Shown: piece after piece, positions 35,305 through 42,378 of the stretch
How positions within the stretch are numbered: position 1 is the stretch's first letter
How the letters are laid out: every line of letters begins with the position of its first letter
DNA from: Microlunatus elymi
GTDB taxonomy: Bacteria > Actinomycetota > Actinomycetes > Propionibacteriales > Propionibacteriaceae
Direction of reading: 5' to 3'
Length of the DNA stretch: 64,000 bases
NCBI RefSeq assembly: GCF_007362775.1
Contig: NZ_CP041692.1
Location: 4,154,001 to 4,218,000 of the forward strand
Position numbers and translations under genes: made by a program
The notes under the pieces: model-generated
What the model was told of the DNA's origin: nothing
Databases searched by the model: none
Seen by the model: the letters and a program-made list of their open reading frames with translations, nothing else

Positions 35305-36411
35305 ATGACCAGTCCCACCCCGACTCCGGACCGGCGACTCTTCGGCCCGGGCCCGTCCAACCCGTACCCGGAAGCCGTCGCCGGACTGAACAGGCCGATC
35401 CTCGGCCATCTGGATCCGGACTTCCTGGCGATCATGGACGACACCTGCGCCATGCTCCGCACCGTGTGGGGCACCGAGAATTCGCGGACGTTGCCGCTGT
35501 CGGCGACCGGCTCGGCTGGGATGGAGGCTGCCTTCGTCAACACGGTCGGGCCGGGCGACGTCGCGGTGATCGCGGTGAACGGCCTGTTCGGTGAGCGGAT
35601 GTGCGACGTGGCGGCACGCTGCGGTGCCGATGTGGTTCGAGTTGATCATGATTGGGGTCAACCGATCGACCCGCAGCGGGTCGCCGATGCGCATCCGAGT
35701 CCGAAGGTGATCGCGGCCGTGCACGCGGAGACCTCGACCGGAGTCAGGTCCGACATCGCCGCCCTCGGCCGGCTCAAGGGCGACGCGTTGTTGATCACCG
35801 ATGCGGTGACCTCGATCGGCGGCATCGAGTTGGCCGCCGACGACTGGGGCATCGACGTCGGCTACGCCGGTTCGCAGAAATGTCTCGGCGTGCCGCCGGG
35901 GCTGGCGCCGTTCACCATCAACGATCGGGCCTTCGCCCGTCGGATCGAGCATCCACAGTCCTGGTATCTCGATCTCGGTCTGCTCGGCGGCTACGTCGGC
36001 GAGGCCAGCGCCAGACATGCCGGACGGACCTATCACCACACCGCACCGACCGGGATGATCGCGAGCCTGCACGACGGTCTGGCACGGATCCTCGCCGAGG
36101 GGCTGCCGGCGGTCTGGGCGCGGCATGCCGAGGCGGGCCACATCCTGCAGGACGGTCTGGAGAAGCTCGGCCTGGAACTCTTTGCTGCACAGGGATTCCG
36201 GCTGCCCGAACTGACCACGGTGAAGGTGCCCGAGGGTGTCGACTCTGCGGCCGTCCGCTCCGAACTGCTGACCCGCTACAACATCGAGATCGGCGCCGGC
36301 GCGGGCGCGTACGCGAGCACGGTCTGGCGGATCGGCCTGATGGGACACAACGCCCGACCCGATGCCGCGTTGTTGATCTTGGCTGCACTGGCCGAGATCC
36401 TCGGCCGCTGA
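35305..36411 (+). CDS. Class V aminotransferase (alanine-glyoxylate type)
   Basis: PLP enzyme of 368 residues, fold type I. Opening LFGPGPSNPYPEA is the alanine-glyoxylate/serine-pyruvate aminotransferase signature, SATGSAGMEAA the phosphate-binding region, ITDAVTSIGG the Asp that contacts the PLP ring nitrogen, and YAGSQKCLG holds the Schiff-base lysine K192. It probably transaminates glyoxylate or a similar 2-oxoacid with alanine or serine. The start chosen follows the leaderless -10; ten further upstream codons are open. An aldo/keto reductase follows 37 bases later. Confidence 0.9.
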   Translation: MTSPTPTPDRRLFGPGPSNPYPEAVAGLNRPILGHLDPDFLAIMDDTCAMLRTVWGTENSRTLPLSATGSAGMEAAFVNTVGPGDVAVIAVNGLFGERMCDVAARCGADVVRVDHDWGQPIDPQRVADAHPSPKVIAAVHAETSTGVRSDIAALGRLKGDALLITDAVTSIGGIELAADDWGIDVGYAGSQKCLGVPPGLAPFTINDRAFARRIEHPQSWYLDLGLLGGYVGEASARHAGRTYHHTAPTGMIASLHDGLARILAEGLPAVWARHAEAGHILQDGLEKLGLELFAAQGFRLPELTTVKVPEGVDSAAVRSELLTRYNIEIGAGAGAYASTVWRIGLMGHNARPDAALLILAALAEILGR

Positions 36412-36448
36412 CCACCCTGCACCATCACCCCGACGTAAGGATCCTGAC

Positions 36449-37447
36449 GTGACCGACGAGACCGTACCGACCCGCACCCTGGGTGAGCTGGCCGTACCTG
36501 CTCTGGGATTGGGTTGTATGGGCATGAGCTTCGCCTACGGACCGGTGGACGAGGCCGAAGCAGCCGCCACGCTGAACGCCTCACTCGATGCCGGCTACAC
36601 CTTCCTGGACACGGCCGACATCTACGGCTCCGGCCACAACGAACGCTTCATCGGCGAGGTGGTCGGCAGCCGACGGGACGAGATCACCCTGGCGACGAAG
36701 TTCGGCATCATGATCGGCGCCGACGGCTACCCTTCCGGCGAGGTGAACGGACGACCGGAATACGTCCGTGCCGCGATCGATGCGTCGCTGTCCCGACTCG
36801 GATTTGATCATGTCGATCTGTACTACCTGCATCGGCCCGACCTAGAGGTACCGATCGAGGAGACGGTCGGCGCGATGGCCGAGCTGGTGACGGCCGGCAA
36901 GGTGCGCTACCTGGGTCTGTCCGAGGCATCCGCCCAGACCGTACGGCGAGCGGCCGCGGTCGCCACGATCACCGCGCTGCAGTCGGAGTGGTCGATCTTC
37001 TCCCGCGATATCGAGGTCGACATCGTCCCCACCTGTCGCGAACTGGGAATCGGACTGGTGGCGTACTCCCCGCTCGGCCGCGGGATGCTGACCGGATCGG
37101 CGGCAGCCACCACCGACCTGACCGAGAACGACTTCCGGCGTACCCAGCCGCGGTGGCAGGGCGAGAACCTGGACGCCAACCTCGCCCTGGTGGACCGGAT
37201 CGGGCAGATCGCCGCGGGGATCGGGGCCAAGCCGTCCCAGGTCGCGCTCGCCTGGTTGTTGGCCCGTGGCGGTGACGTGGTCCCGATTCCCGGGACCAAG
37301 CGGCGGCGCTACCTGATGGAGAATCTGGACGCTGTCGAACTGACCCTCTCTGACCGTCAGATCGCCGAACTGGACGCGCTCAGTCCCACCGGGGAGCGAA
37401 CCGGAGACCGGGTCTGGGTGAATCGGGACACACCTGTCGCGGGATGA
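36449..37447 (+). CDS. Aldo/keto reductase (AKR13-like)
   Basis: 332 residues, TIM-barrel oxidoreductase. TRTLGELAVPALGLGCMGMS is the typical opening of the AKR13/YakC-like branch. Catalytic Asp and Tyr are in FLDTADIYGSG, the Lys in TLATKFGI and the His in YYLHRPD; the NADP loop is PIPGTKRRRYL. Length is normal. It is a different branch from the reductase at 1268-2278. Probably cotranscribed with the aminotransferase. The GTG start has aaggatc upstream as ribosome site. Confidence 0.9.
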   Translation: MTDETVPTRTLGELAVPALGLGCMGMSFAYGPVDEAEAAATLNASLDAGYTFLDTADIYGSGHNERFIGEVVGSRRDEITLATKFGIMIGADGYPSGEVNGRPEYVRAAIDASLSRLGFDHVDLYYLHRPDLEVPIEETVGAMAELVTAGKVRYLGLSEASAQTVRRAAAVATITALQSEWSIFSRDIEVDIVPTCRELGIGLVAYSPLGRGMLTGSAAATTDLTENDFRRTQPRWQGENLDANLALVDRIGQIAAGIGAKPSQVALAWLLARGGDVVPIPGTKRRRYLMENLDAVELTLSDRQIAELDALSPTGERTGDRVWVNRDTPVAG

Positions 37448-37455
37448 CGGCCCGC

Positions 37456-37493
37456 GTAACAAGGCTGAAACATCTCTGCAACGGCTGAGCAAA
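37456..37493 (+). promoter_or_regulatory. GlnR box upstream of glnA
   Basis: GTAAC, six bases, GAAAC, six bases, GCAAC, six bases, GCAAA: four half-sites at 37456-37460, 37467-37471, 37478-37482 and 37489-37493. This is the actinobacterial GlnR pattern (GTnAC-n6-GAAAC repeated). Candidate -10 boxes TAGGCT (37504) and TAGCCT (37552) follow, so it is placed for activation under nitrogen limitation. Confidence 0.8.
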
Positions 37494-37608
37494 CCCGGCG
37501 TTCTAGGCTCACCGCGTTCGCGGGCATCACCGAGAGCAATCCGCCCGCCGATAGCCTTATCCAGCACACGGGGTCCGTGGCCCTGCTCAGACGATCACCG
37601 GAGGATCC

Positions 37609-39030
37609 ATGTTCTCAAGCGCCGACGAGGTGTTGGCCTACATCAAGGACGAGGGTGTCGAGACCGTCGACATCCGCTTCTGCGACCTGCCCGGCATCAT
37701 GCAGCACTTCACCGTGCCGGTCAGCTCGTTCGGACCGGAGGTGTTCGAGGACGGTCTGGCCTTCGACGGCTCGTCGATCCGCGGCTTCCAGAAGATTCAC
37801 GAGTCGGACATGGCGTTGCTGCCGGACCCGACCACGGCGTACCTGGATCCCTTCCGCAAGTCCAAGACCCTGTGTCTGAACTTCTTCGTGCACGACCCGC
37901 TGACCAAGGAGCCGTACAGCCGGGACCCGCGCAACATCGCCCGCAAGGCCGAGGCGTACCTCGCCTCGACCGGCATCGGCGACATCGCCAACTTCGCGCC
38001 GGAGGCCGAGTTCTACGTCTTCGACGACGTCCGGTTCGAGACCAAGCAGAACACCGGCTACTACGCGATCGACTCCGAGGCCGGCGCCTGGAACACGGGC
38101 CGAGTCGAGGACGGCGGCAACCGCGGCTACAAGGTGCGCTACAAGGGCGGCTACTTCCCGGTGCCGCCGGTTGATCACTTCTCCGATCTGCGCGACGACA
38201 TCGTCCGGCACATCGAGGAGTCCGGGCTGGTCGTCGAGCGGGCTCACCACGAGGTCGGCACCGCGGGTCAGGCGGAGATCAACTTCCGCTTCGACACCCT
38301 GTTGAAGAGCGCGGACAACGTGCAGAAGTTCAAGTACCTGGTGAAGAACACCGCCTGGCAGGCCGGTAAGACCGCGACCTTCATGCCGAAGCCGATCTTC
38401 GGTGACAACGGTTCGGGCATGCACGTGCACTCGAGTCTGTGGAAGGACGGCGATCCGCTGTTCTACGACGAGACCGGTTATGCGGGTCTGTCGGACATCG
38501 CCCGTTGGTACATCGGCGGCATCCTGGAGCACGCGCCGGCGCTGCTCGCTTTCACGAACCCGACCGCGAACTCCTACCATCGGCTGGTGCCCGGCTTCGA
38601 GGCGCCGGTCAACCTGGTCTACAGCCAGCGGAACCGTTCGGCCGCGATGCGGATCCCGATCACCGGTACCAACCCGAAGGCCAAGCGGGTCGAGTTCCGT
38701 TGCCCCGATCCGTCCGCGAACCCGTACCTGGCGTTCGCCGCGATCCTGCTCGCCGGCATCGACGGCATCCAGAACAAGACCGAGCCGAACGCGCCGGTGG
38801 ACAAGGACCTGTACGAGTTGCCGCCGGAGGAGCACGCGTCGGTGCCGACGGTTCCCGCTGATCTTGGTTCGGTGCTGGAGGCGCTGGAGGCGGACAACGA
38901 GTTCCTCACCGCCGGCGACGTCTTCACCCCGGACCTGATCGAGACCTGGATCGAGCTGAAGCGCGAGGAGATCGACGCGCTGCGGCTGCGCCCGCACCCG
39001 CACGAGTTCGAGCTCTACTACGACATCTGA
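37609..39030 (+). CDS. glnA: Glutamine synthetase type I
   Basis: ATP-dependent ammonia assimilation into glutamine; dodecameric by family. 473 residues, full GSI-beta length. [10 protein letters not shown] and PEAEFYVFD supply N-terminal and metal residues, [15 protein letters not shown] the glutamate/ATP site, and [10 protein letters not shown] the Arg flap. The adenylylation site is Y402 in [11 protein letters not shown], the target of GlnE, encoded at 58299-61286. Upstream is a GlnR box and downstream a strong hairpin. The ATG has ggaggatcc as ribosome site. This is the main nitrogen-assimilation enzyme, orthologous in place and type to mycobacterial glnA1. Confidence 0.97.
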   Translation: MFSSADEVLAYIKDEGVETVDIRFCDLPGIMQHFTVPVSSFGPEVFEDGLAFDGSSIRGFQKIHESDMALLPDPTTAYLDPFRKSKTLCLNFFVHDPLTKEPYSRDPRNIARKAEAYLASTGIGDIANFAPEAEFYVFDDVRFETKQNTGYYAIDSEAGAWNTGRVEDGGNRGYKVRYKGGYFPVPPVDHFSDLRDDIVRHIEESGLVVERAHHEVGTAGQAEINFRFDTLLKSADNVQKFKYLVKNTAWQAGKTATFMPKPIFGDNGSGMHVHSSLWKDGDPLFYDETGYAGLSDIARWYIGGILEHAPALLAFTNPTANSYHRLVPGFEAPVNLVYSQRNRSAAMRIPITGTNPKAKRVEFRCPDPSANPYLAFAAILLAGIDGIQNKTEPNAPVDKDLYELPPEEHASVPTVPADLGSVLEALEADNEFLTAGDVFTPDLIETWIELKREEIDALRLRPHPHEFELYYDI

Positions 39031-39064
39031 GCTCTTTCGCTGATCGACCAAGATCAACAACGTC

Positions 39065-39096
39065 CGGGCCGTGATCACTTCGGTGATCACGGCCCG
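39065..39096. terminator. Strong hairpin terminator after glnA
   Basis: A perfect 14-bp stem CGGGCCGTGATCAC/GTGATCACGGCCCG with a TTCG tetraloop, between glnA and the convergent RES gene. No long U tract, but the stability and place suggest it ends transcription from both sides. Confidence 0.85.
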
Positions 39097-39112
39097 TACG
39101 CATCTCGGCGCG

Positions 39113-39754
39113 TCAGAGCAGTCCGTACCCGACCTTGGTCGCGATCTTCTGCAGCAGGGGAAAGATGGCGGGATCGTTGAGCGGCATCCGGTTCGACGGA
39201 AAGGCCGGGAAGGTCTTGCCGGCTCGGCCGAAGAGGACGACGTTGGTGCCGGTCATGCTGGACGGCACGCACAATCCGTCGATCTGGTCACCGAGTGCGG
39301 CCACGATGTCTCGCGCCCAGCTCTGACCGTGGGGCGCGGGGCGGGTGATCAACGAAGCCGACGCTCGGTGCCGGATGAGCCAGCTGCTGCGTGGGCCGAG
39401 ATCGAGCAATTGCAGCGGTCGCATCGGACTCCAGACGGTGATCACCGGAGTGTCCGTGTGCCGGTCGATCATGCGGGTGCTCTGATTGGTCTCCGCGCAC
39501 GCCGCGGCAAGGGTGGATGCCGTGTACAGCACCCCGTAGCGAGGTGGGTGTTCCTTCGGAGGTCCCGCCGGGTGCGGGTCCCACCGCTGTCCAGCCACCG
39601 GTCCGTCGGTGCGCAGGGCGCCGTACGGGATGGGGTGAGCGCTTTGCGTCGGCGCGATTCGCAGCAGCGAGCCGGTCCAGGTTCGTACGTCGGCCGGGGT
39701 GAGGGTGAGCGGCACCGGTGGATTGTTGGGCGCCTTCGGGGATCTGCGGCTCAC
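39113..39754 (-). CDS. RES-domain toxin
   Basis: 213 residues. The Arg, Glu and Ser that name the domain are visible: R32 (LLRIAPTQSAHP), E88 (LAAACAETN) and S165/S166 (LCVPSSMTG). RYGVLYTASTLAAA is the usual core strand and helix. RES toxins of RES-Xre modules degrade or modify NAD+. Length is normal. The GTG start overlaps the upstream antitoxin stop (GTGA). Catalytic residues appear intact. Confidence 0.85.
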   Translation of the reverse strand: MSRRSPKAPNNPPVPLTLTPADVRTWTGSLLRIAPTQSAHPIPYGALRTDGPVAGQRWDPHPAGPPKEHPPRYGVLYTASTLAAACAETNQSTRMIDRHTDTPVITVWSPMRPLQLLDLGPRSSWLIRHRASASLITRPAPHGQSWARDIVAALGDQIDGLCVPSSMTGTNVVLFGRAGKTFPAFPSNRMPLNDPAIFPLLQKIATKVGYGLL

Positions 39755-40407
39755 CGGCGCGTCAGTCCGGCTACGAGATCGCAGACAGGATCAGGATCTC
39801 CGCCACCGACGAGCCATTCGATCGGTGACGTGTCGTCCAGTTCGGGTTGCGACGTCTGCATGAATCCGGCGATCACCTGCGGATGGACACCGGGCGGAAT
39901 GTGGGACACGAGCCGGGACAGATTCGGAAGCGGCACGTGCTCGACCTCGGGCACCGCGTCTTCGCCGGGGATGTAGTCGTAGGTCGTGTGTTCGATGAAT
40001 TGCCACTCCGGAAGGCGCAGTCTGCCGGCTACCCGGACGGCGTAGTAGCGATTCTCCTGAACCCCGCGAGTGATGTTGGAAGTGTCGCGAGCGAGCAATT
40101 CTGCCGCCTGTCGGGTGGAGAGCGTGGAGTTCACCAGGTCACGGGCGACCCCGGCGTCGTGAGCGGCGATGCGCGAACCCAACGCGGGGTCGCGCGCCTC
40201 ACCCGTGACCTGCTTGCGGTCGGCGGCAGAGAGTCCGGACAGCCCAAGAATCTGGTCAAGGTGTTCGGGCGGCGCCGGGGCTACAGCGGGGTGCGGGGCG
40301 CGCGTGGGCATCCATTCCGGATGTTCTGCCATGGCGCGCGTGAACTCGGCGACCGAGATGTCGGTTGCGATCGAGTTGAGGAAGTCCTCCGGTGCGGTGC
40401 TGACCAT
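39751..40407 (-). CDS. Putative antitoxin with HTH, partner of the RES toxin
   Basis: 218 residues, longer than the usual Xre antitoxin (about 150). The segment STRQAAELLARDTSNITRGV followed by YYAVRVAGRLRLPEWQFIEH looks like a helix-turn-helix of the kind found in RES-partner proteins. N-terminal 90 residues include an Ala/Pro-rich stretch. The C-terminal part (about 130-218) would be the toxin-binding portion. A TAGGGT -10 seven bases upstream and a 24-base inverted repeat directly behind it suggest leaderless, self-repressed transcription, as expected of a toxin-antitoxin operon. The identity rests on position and HTH resemblance. Confidence 0.75.
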   Translation of the reverse strand: MVSTAPEDFLNSIATDISVAEFTRAMAEHPEWMPTRAPHPAVAPAPPEHLDQILGLSGLSAADRKQVTGEARDPALGSRIAAHDAGVARDLVNSTLSTRQAAELLARDTSNITRGVQENRYYAVRVAGRLRLPEWQFIEHTTYDYIPGEDAVPEVEHVPLPNLSRLVSHIPPGVHPQVIAGFMQTSQPELDDTSPIEWLVGGGDPDPVCDLVAGLTRR

Positions 40408-40414
40408 GAAACCT

Positions 40415-40445
40415 ACCCTACCGCATGGCTTGCATTGCCCATGCG
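40415..40445 (-). promoter_or_regulatory. -10 box and operator of the RES module
   Basis: TAGGGT on the minus strand (40420-40415) is seven bases from the ATG. Just upstream, CGCATGG and CCATGCG arms (40422-40428 and 40439-40445) form a 24-base inverted repeat with a 10-base spacer, a likely autoregulatory operator. Confidence 0.6.
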
Positions 40446-40502
40446 TGAAGATGCGCTCACTCCGCAGTGATGTCTGCCGCGACCGCGTGTCGTCCGTCCG
40501 CG

Positions 40503-40548
40503 GATTGGGTGACATTCGCACCGACAGCGGTGCGAATGTCACCCAATC
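40503..40548. repeat. Perfect 46-bp hairpin
   Basis: Two perfectly complementary 21-base arms (starting GATTGGGTGACATTCGCACC) around the loop ACAG. It lies five bases beyond the dioxygenase stop codon and upstream of the RES operon, so it may terminate the dioxygenase transcript; its perfect symmetry also fits a mobile REP-like element. Confidence 0.85.
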
Positions 40549-40553
40549 TCGCG

Positions 40554-41426
40554 TCAAACGACCTGGATCGAGCGGATGGAATTGCCGAAGGTGATCCGCT
40601 CGATGGCGGCGGTGTTGCGGCTCGGGTCGTCGGCTGCGCCCAGAGTGAGCAACAGCGGGACGAAGTGATCGGCGGTCGGGTGCGCAATCGCCGCACCCGG
40701 GGCCTTTGCCTGATAGTCGGTCAGGGCGTCGACGTCGCCGCGGGCCAGCGCGTCGGCGGCCCATTGGTCGAACGCCTTGATGTGACCGAGCAGCTCCGGC
40801 CGATCGAACACCGCGAAGCTGTGGGTCATGAAGCCGGAGCCGATCACCAGGATTCCCTCCTGACGTAGCGATCGCAGCCGGTTGCCCAGTTTCAGCAGGG
40901 CAACCGGATCCAAGCTGGGCATGCTGAGCTGGACGACGGGCACATCGGCGGCCGGATACATCGCCATCAACGGGATGAAGGCACCATGATCAAGTCCGCG
41001 GTCGGTGAACTGGTGCAGCGGGGTCGTGTCGGAAAGCATGCCGGCGACCTGGTGCGCGACCGCGGTCGCGTCGGGAGTCCGGTACTGCAGGGTGTAATAG
41101 CGCGGGTGGAAGCCGCCGAAGTCGTAGTACAGCGGCGTTCCCGCCGCGGTGCCGGCGATCGCCAGCGGCGCGTTCTCCCAGTGCGCGGAGACCACCACGA
41201 TCGCCCGCGGTTTGGGCATCGTCTGGCTCCAGGCGAACAGATCGGCCAACCACTGCGGATCGTCCAGGGTGGGCGGCGCGCCGTGGCTGACGAACAGCGA
41301 CGGCAGTGGACCGTCCGACGGCTGCCAGACCTTCTGTTCGCGAGCCTGCGGCAACACCCGGGCGAGGAGTTCGTCGTACGCGCCGGCCGGCACCCTGGTG
41401 TCGAAGGCGAACGGGTCGGTGATCAT
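40554..41426 (-). CDS. DODA-type extradiol ring-cleavage dioxygenase family protein (YgiD-like)
   Basis: Zn/Fe-dependent class III extradiol dioxygenase-like protein of 290 residues. Metal ligands include H48 in FVSHGAPPTL and the His in VSAHWENAPL, with the catalytic/ligand region GLDHGAFIPL and HPTADHFVPLL further on. Related plant and bacterial proteins cleave DOPA-like catechols. ATG at 41426 has AGGAG seven bases upstream; nine upstream codons are dispensable. It is divergent from a MarR gene with two matching palindromes between, so is probably induced by a catechol-type ligand. Confidence 0.9.
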   Translation of the reverse strand: MITDPFAFDTRVPAGAYDELLARVLPQAREQKVWQPSDGPLPSLFVSHGAPPTLDDPQWLADLFAWSQTMPKPRAIVVVSAHWENAPLAIAGTAAGTPLYYDFGGFHPRYYTLQYRTPDATAVAHQVAGMLSDTTPLHQFTDRGLDHGAFIPLMAMYPAADVPVVQLSMPSLDPVALLKLGNRLRSLRQEGILVIGSGFMTHSFAVFDRPELLGHIKAFDQWAADALARGDVDALTDYQAKAPGAAIAHPTADHFVPLLLTLGAADDPSRNTAAIERITFGNSIRSIQVV

Positions 41427-41452
41427 CGTGGCTCCTGGTGGATCCGGCCTCA

Positions 41453-41502
41453 ACTTGAGGTTTCAAGTACACGATACCCGCGCAACTTGAATGGTCAAGT
41501 TG
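41453..41502. promoter_or_regulatory. Two MarR operators between DODA and MarR genes
   Basis: ACTTGA-N4-TCAAGT at 41453-41468 and CAACTTGA-N4-TCAAGTTG at 41483-41502. Both are perfect inverted repeats, centres 32 bases apart (about three helical turns). The second lies just upstream of the MarR -10 box. Confidence 0.75.
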
Positions 41503-41509
41503 TGATCGA

Positions 41510-41515
41510 TAGGGT
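41510..41515 (+). promoter_or_regulatory. -10 element, MarR gene
   Basis: TAGGGT, seven bases before the ATG at 41523. Confidence 0.5.
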
Positions 41516-41522
41516 CGTCGCC

Positions 41523-42026
41523 ATGGGCCGACCGGACGACGCAGTGCAGTGGTTGTCGAGTGACGAGCGAGCTGCCTGGCTCGCGGTCACCGCGTTGACG
41601 ATGAAGCTGCCGAGTGCACTCGATGCCCAACTACAGGCCGACGAGGGGTTGAGTTTCTTCGAGTACATGGTGCTCGCGGTGCTCTCGGAACAGGATGACC
41701 GAACACTGCAGATGAGTGTGATCGCGACGGCGACGTCGGCCTCGCTGTCTCGGCTGTCCCACACCATGACGCGCCTCGAGCGACAGGGCTTCGTACGACG
41801 CGGCCGGATGCCCGGTGCCGGACGTCGTACCAGCGCGACGCTGACCGATGCCGGATATCGCAAGGTCGTCGAGGCAGCGCCCGGCCACGTCGCCCGGGTC
41901 CGCGAACTCGTCATCGACGCGATCTCCCCTGCCCAGCTGAAGACTCTGCGCAAGATCGGCGCCCAGGTGATGGCGCGGATCGACCCCGATCACCCGGGCA
42001 ACTCCGGTGAGATCGCCTGGGTCTGA
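41523..42026 (+). CDS. MarR family transcriptional regulator
   Basis: 167 residues. Helices FFEYMVLAVLSEQ, the HTH ATATSASLSRLSHTMTRLERQGFV and the wing RRGRMPGAGRRTSATLTDAG are clear. The C-terminal helix VRELVIDAISPAQLKTLRKIG is the usual dimerisation element. It probably binds the two ACTTGA-N4-TCAAGT sites and represses itself and the dioxygenase until an aromatic ligand appears. A GTG at 41502 would add seven residues but lies upstream of the -10. The 3' end is bordered by a Fic remnant on the other strand. Confidence 0.88.
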   Translation: MGRPDDAVQWLSSDERAAWLAVTALTMKLPSALDAQLQADEGLSFFEYMVLAVLSEQDDRTLQMSVIATATSASLSRLSHTMTRLERQGFVRRGRMPGAGRRTSATLTDAGYRKVVEAAPGHVARVRELVIDAISPAQLKTLRKIGAQVMARIDPDHPGNSGEIAWV

Positions 42027-42073
42027 CGAAGAGCTACACCGACGGGACGATCAAGCGACATCGATGGGGACGG

Positions 42074-42265
42074 CGTGAGTTTCCTGTCCAGCGCCGCCCA
42101 TTGCTCCGCCACGGCAAGGAACGTCGACGGGGCGAAGGAAGGCACCTGGTCCGGCAACGGCCCGGGCGCGAATGCCTTGTGGTGCCGCTCGCCGCGCACC
42201 GGGTCGCTGCCAGCGATGACAACAAGGCTCCCCGGAGCGTCGTCGAGGAACATGTCCAGGTCCAC
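42074..42265 (-). pseudogene. Fic-family protein remnant (N-terminal part only)
   Basis: From an ATG the frame reads about 64 residues that resemble the start of actinobacterial Fic/DOC proteins: MDLDMFLDDAPGSLVVIAGS, then a DPVRGERHHKAF block and GPLPDQVPSFAPSTFLAVAE, corresponding to the Fic_N region. The similarity then stops, and neither the alpha-inhibitory helix nor the HPFxxGNGR catalytic motif follows. The frame runs on into antisense of the MarR gene. It seems to be the 5' stub left after a deletion. Confidence 0.6.
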
Positions 42266-42378
42266 AATGTGCCTCTAGCGGCACTTGAGTGACATTGTCT
42301 GGGCAACCTTGACGCTAACGGGGCTCCGACGACTGCAGTCCTCTCGGTGGCAGTCTCAGCCTCGATCCGGCTGCGAGC

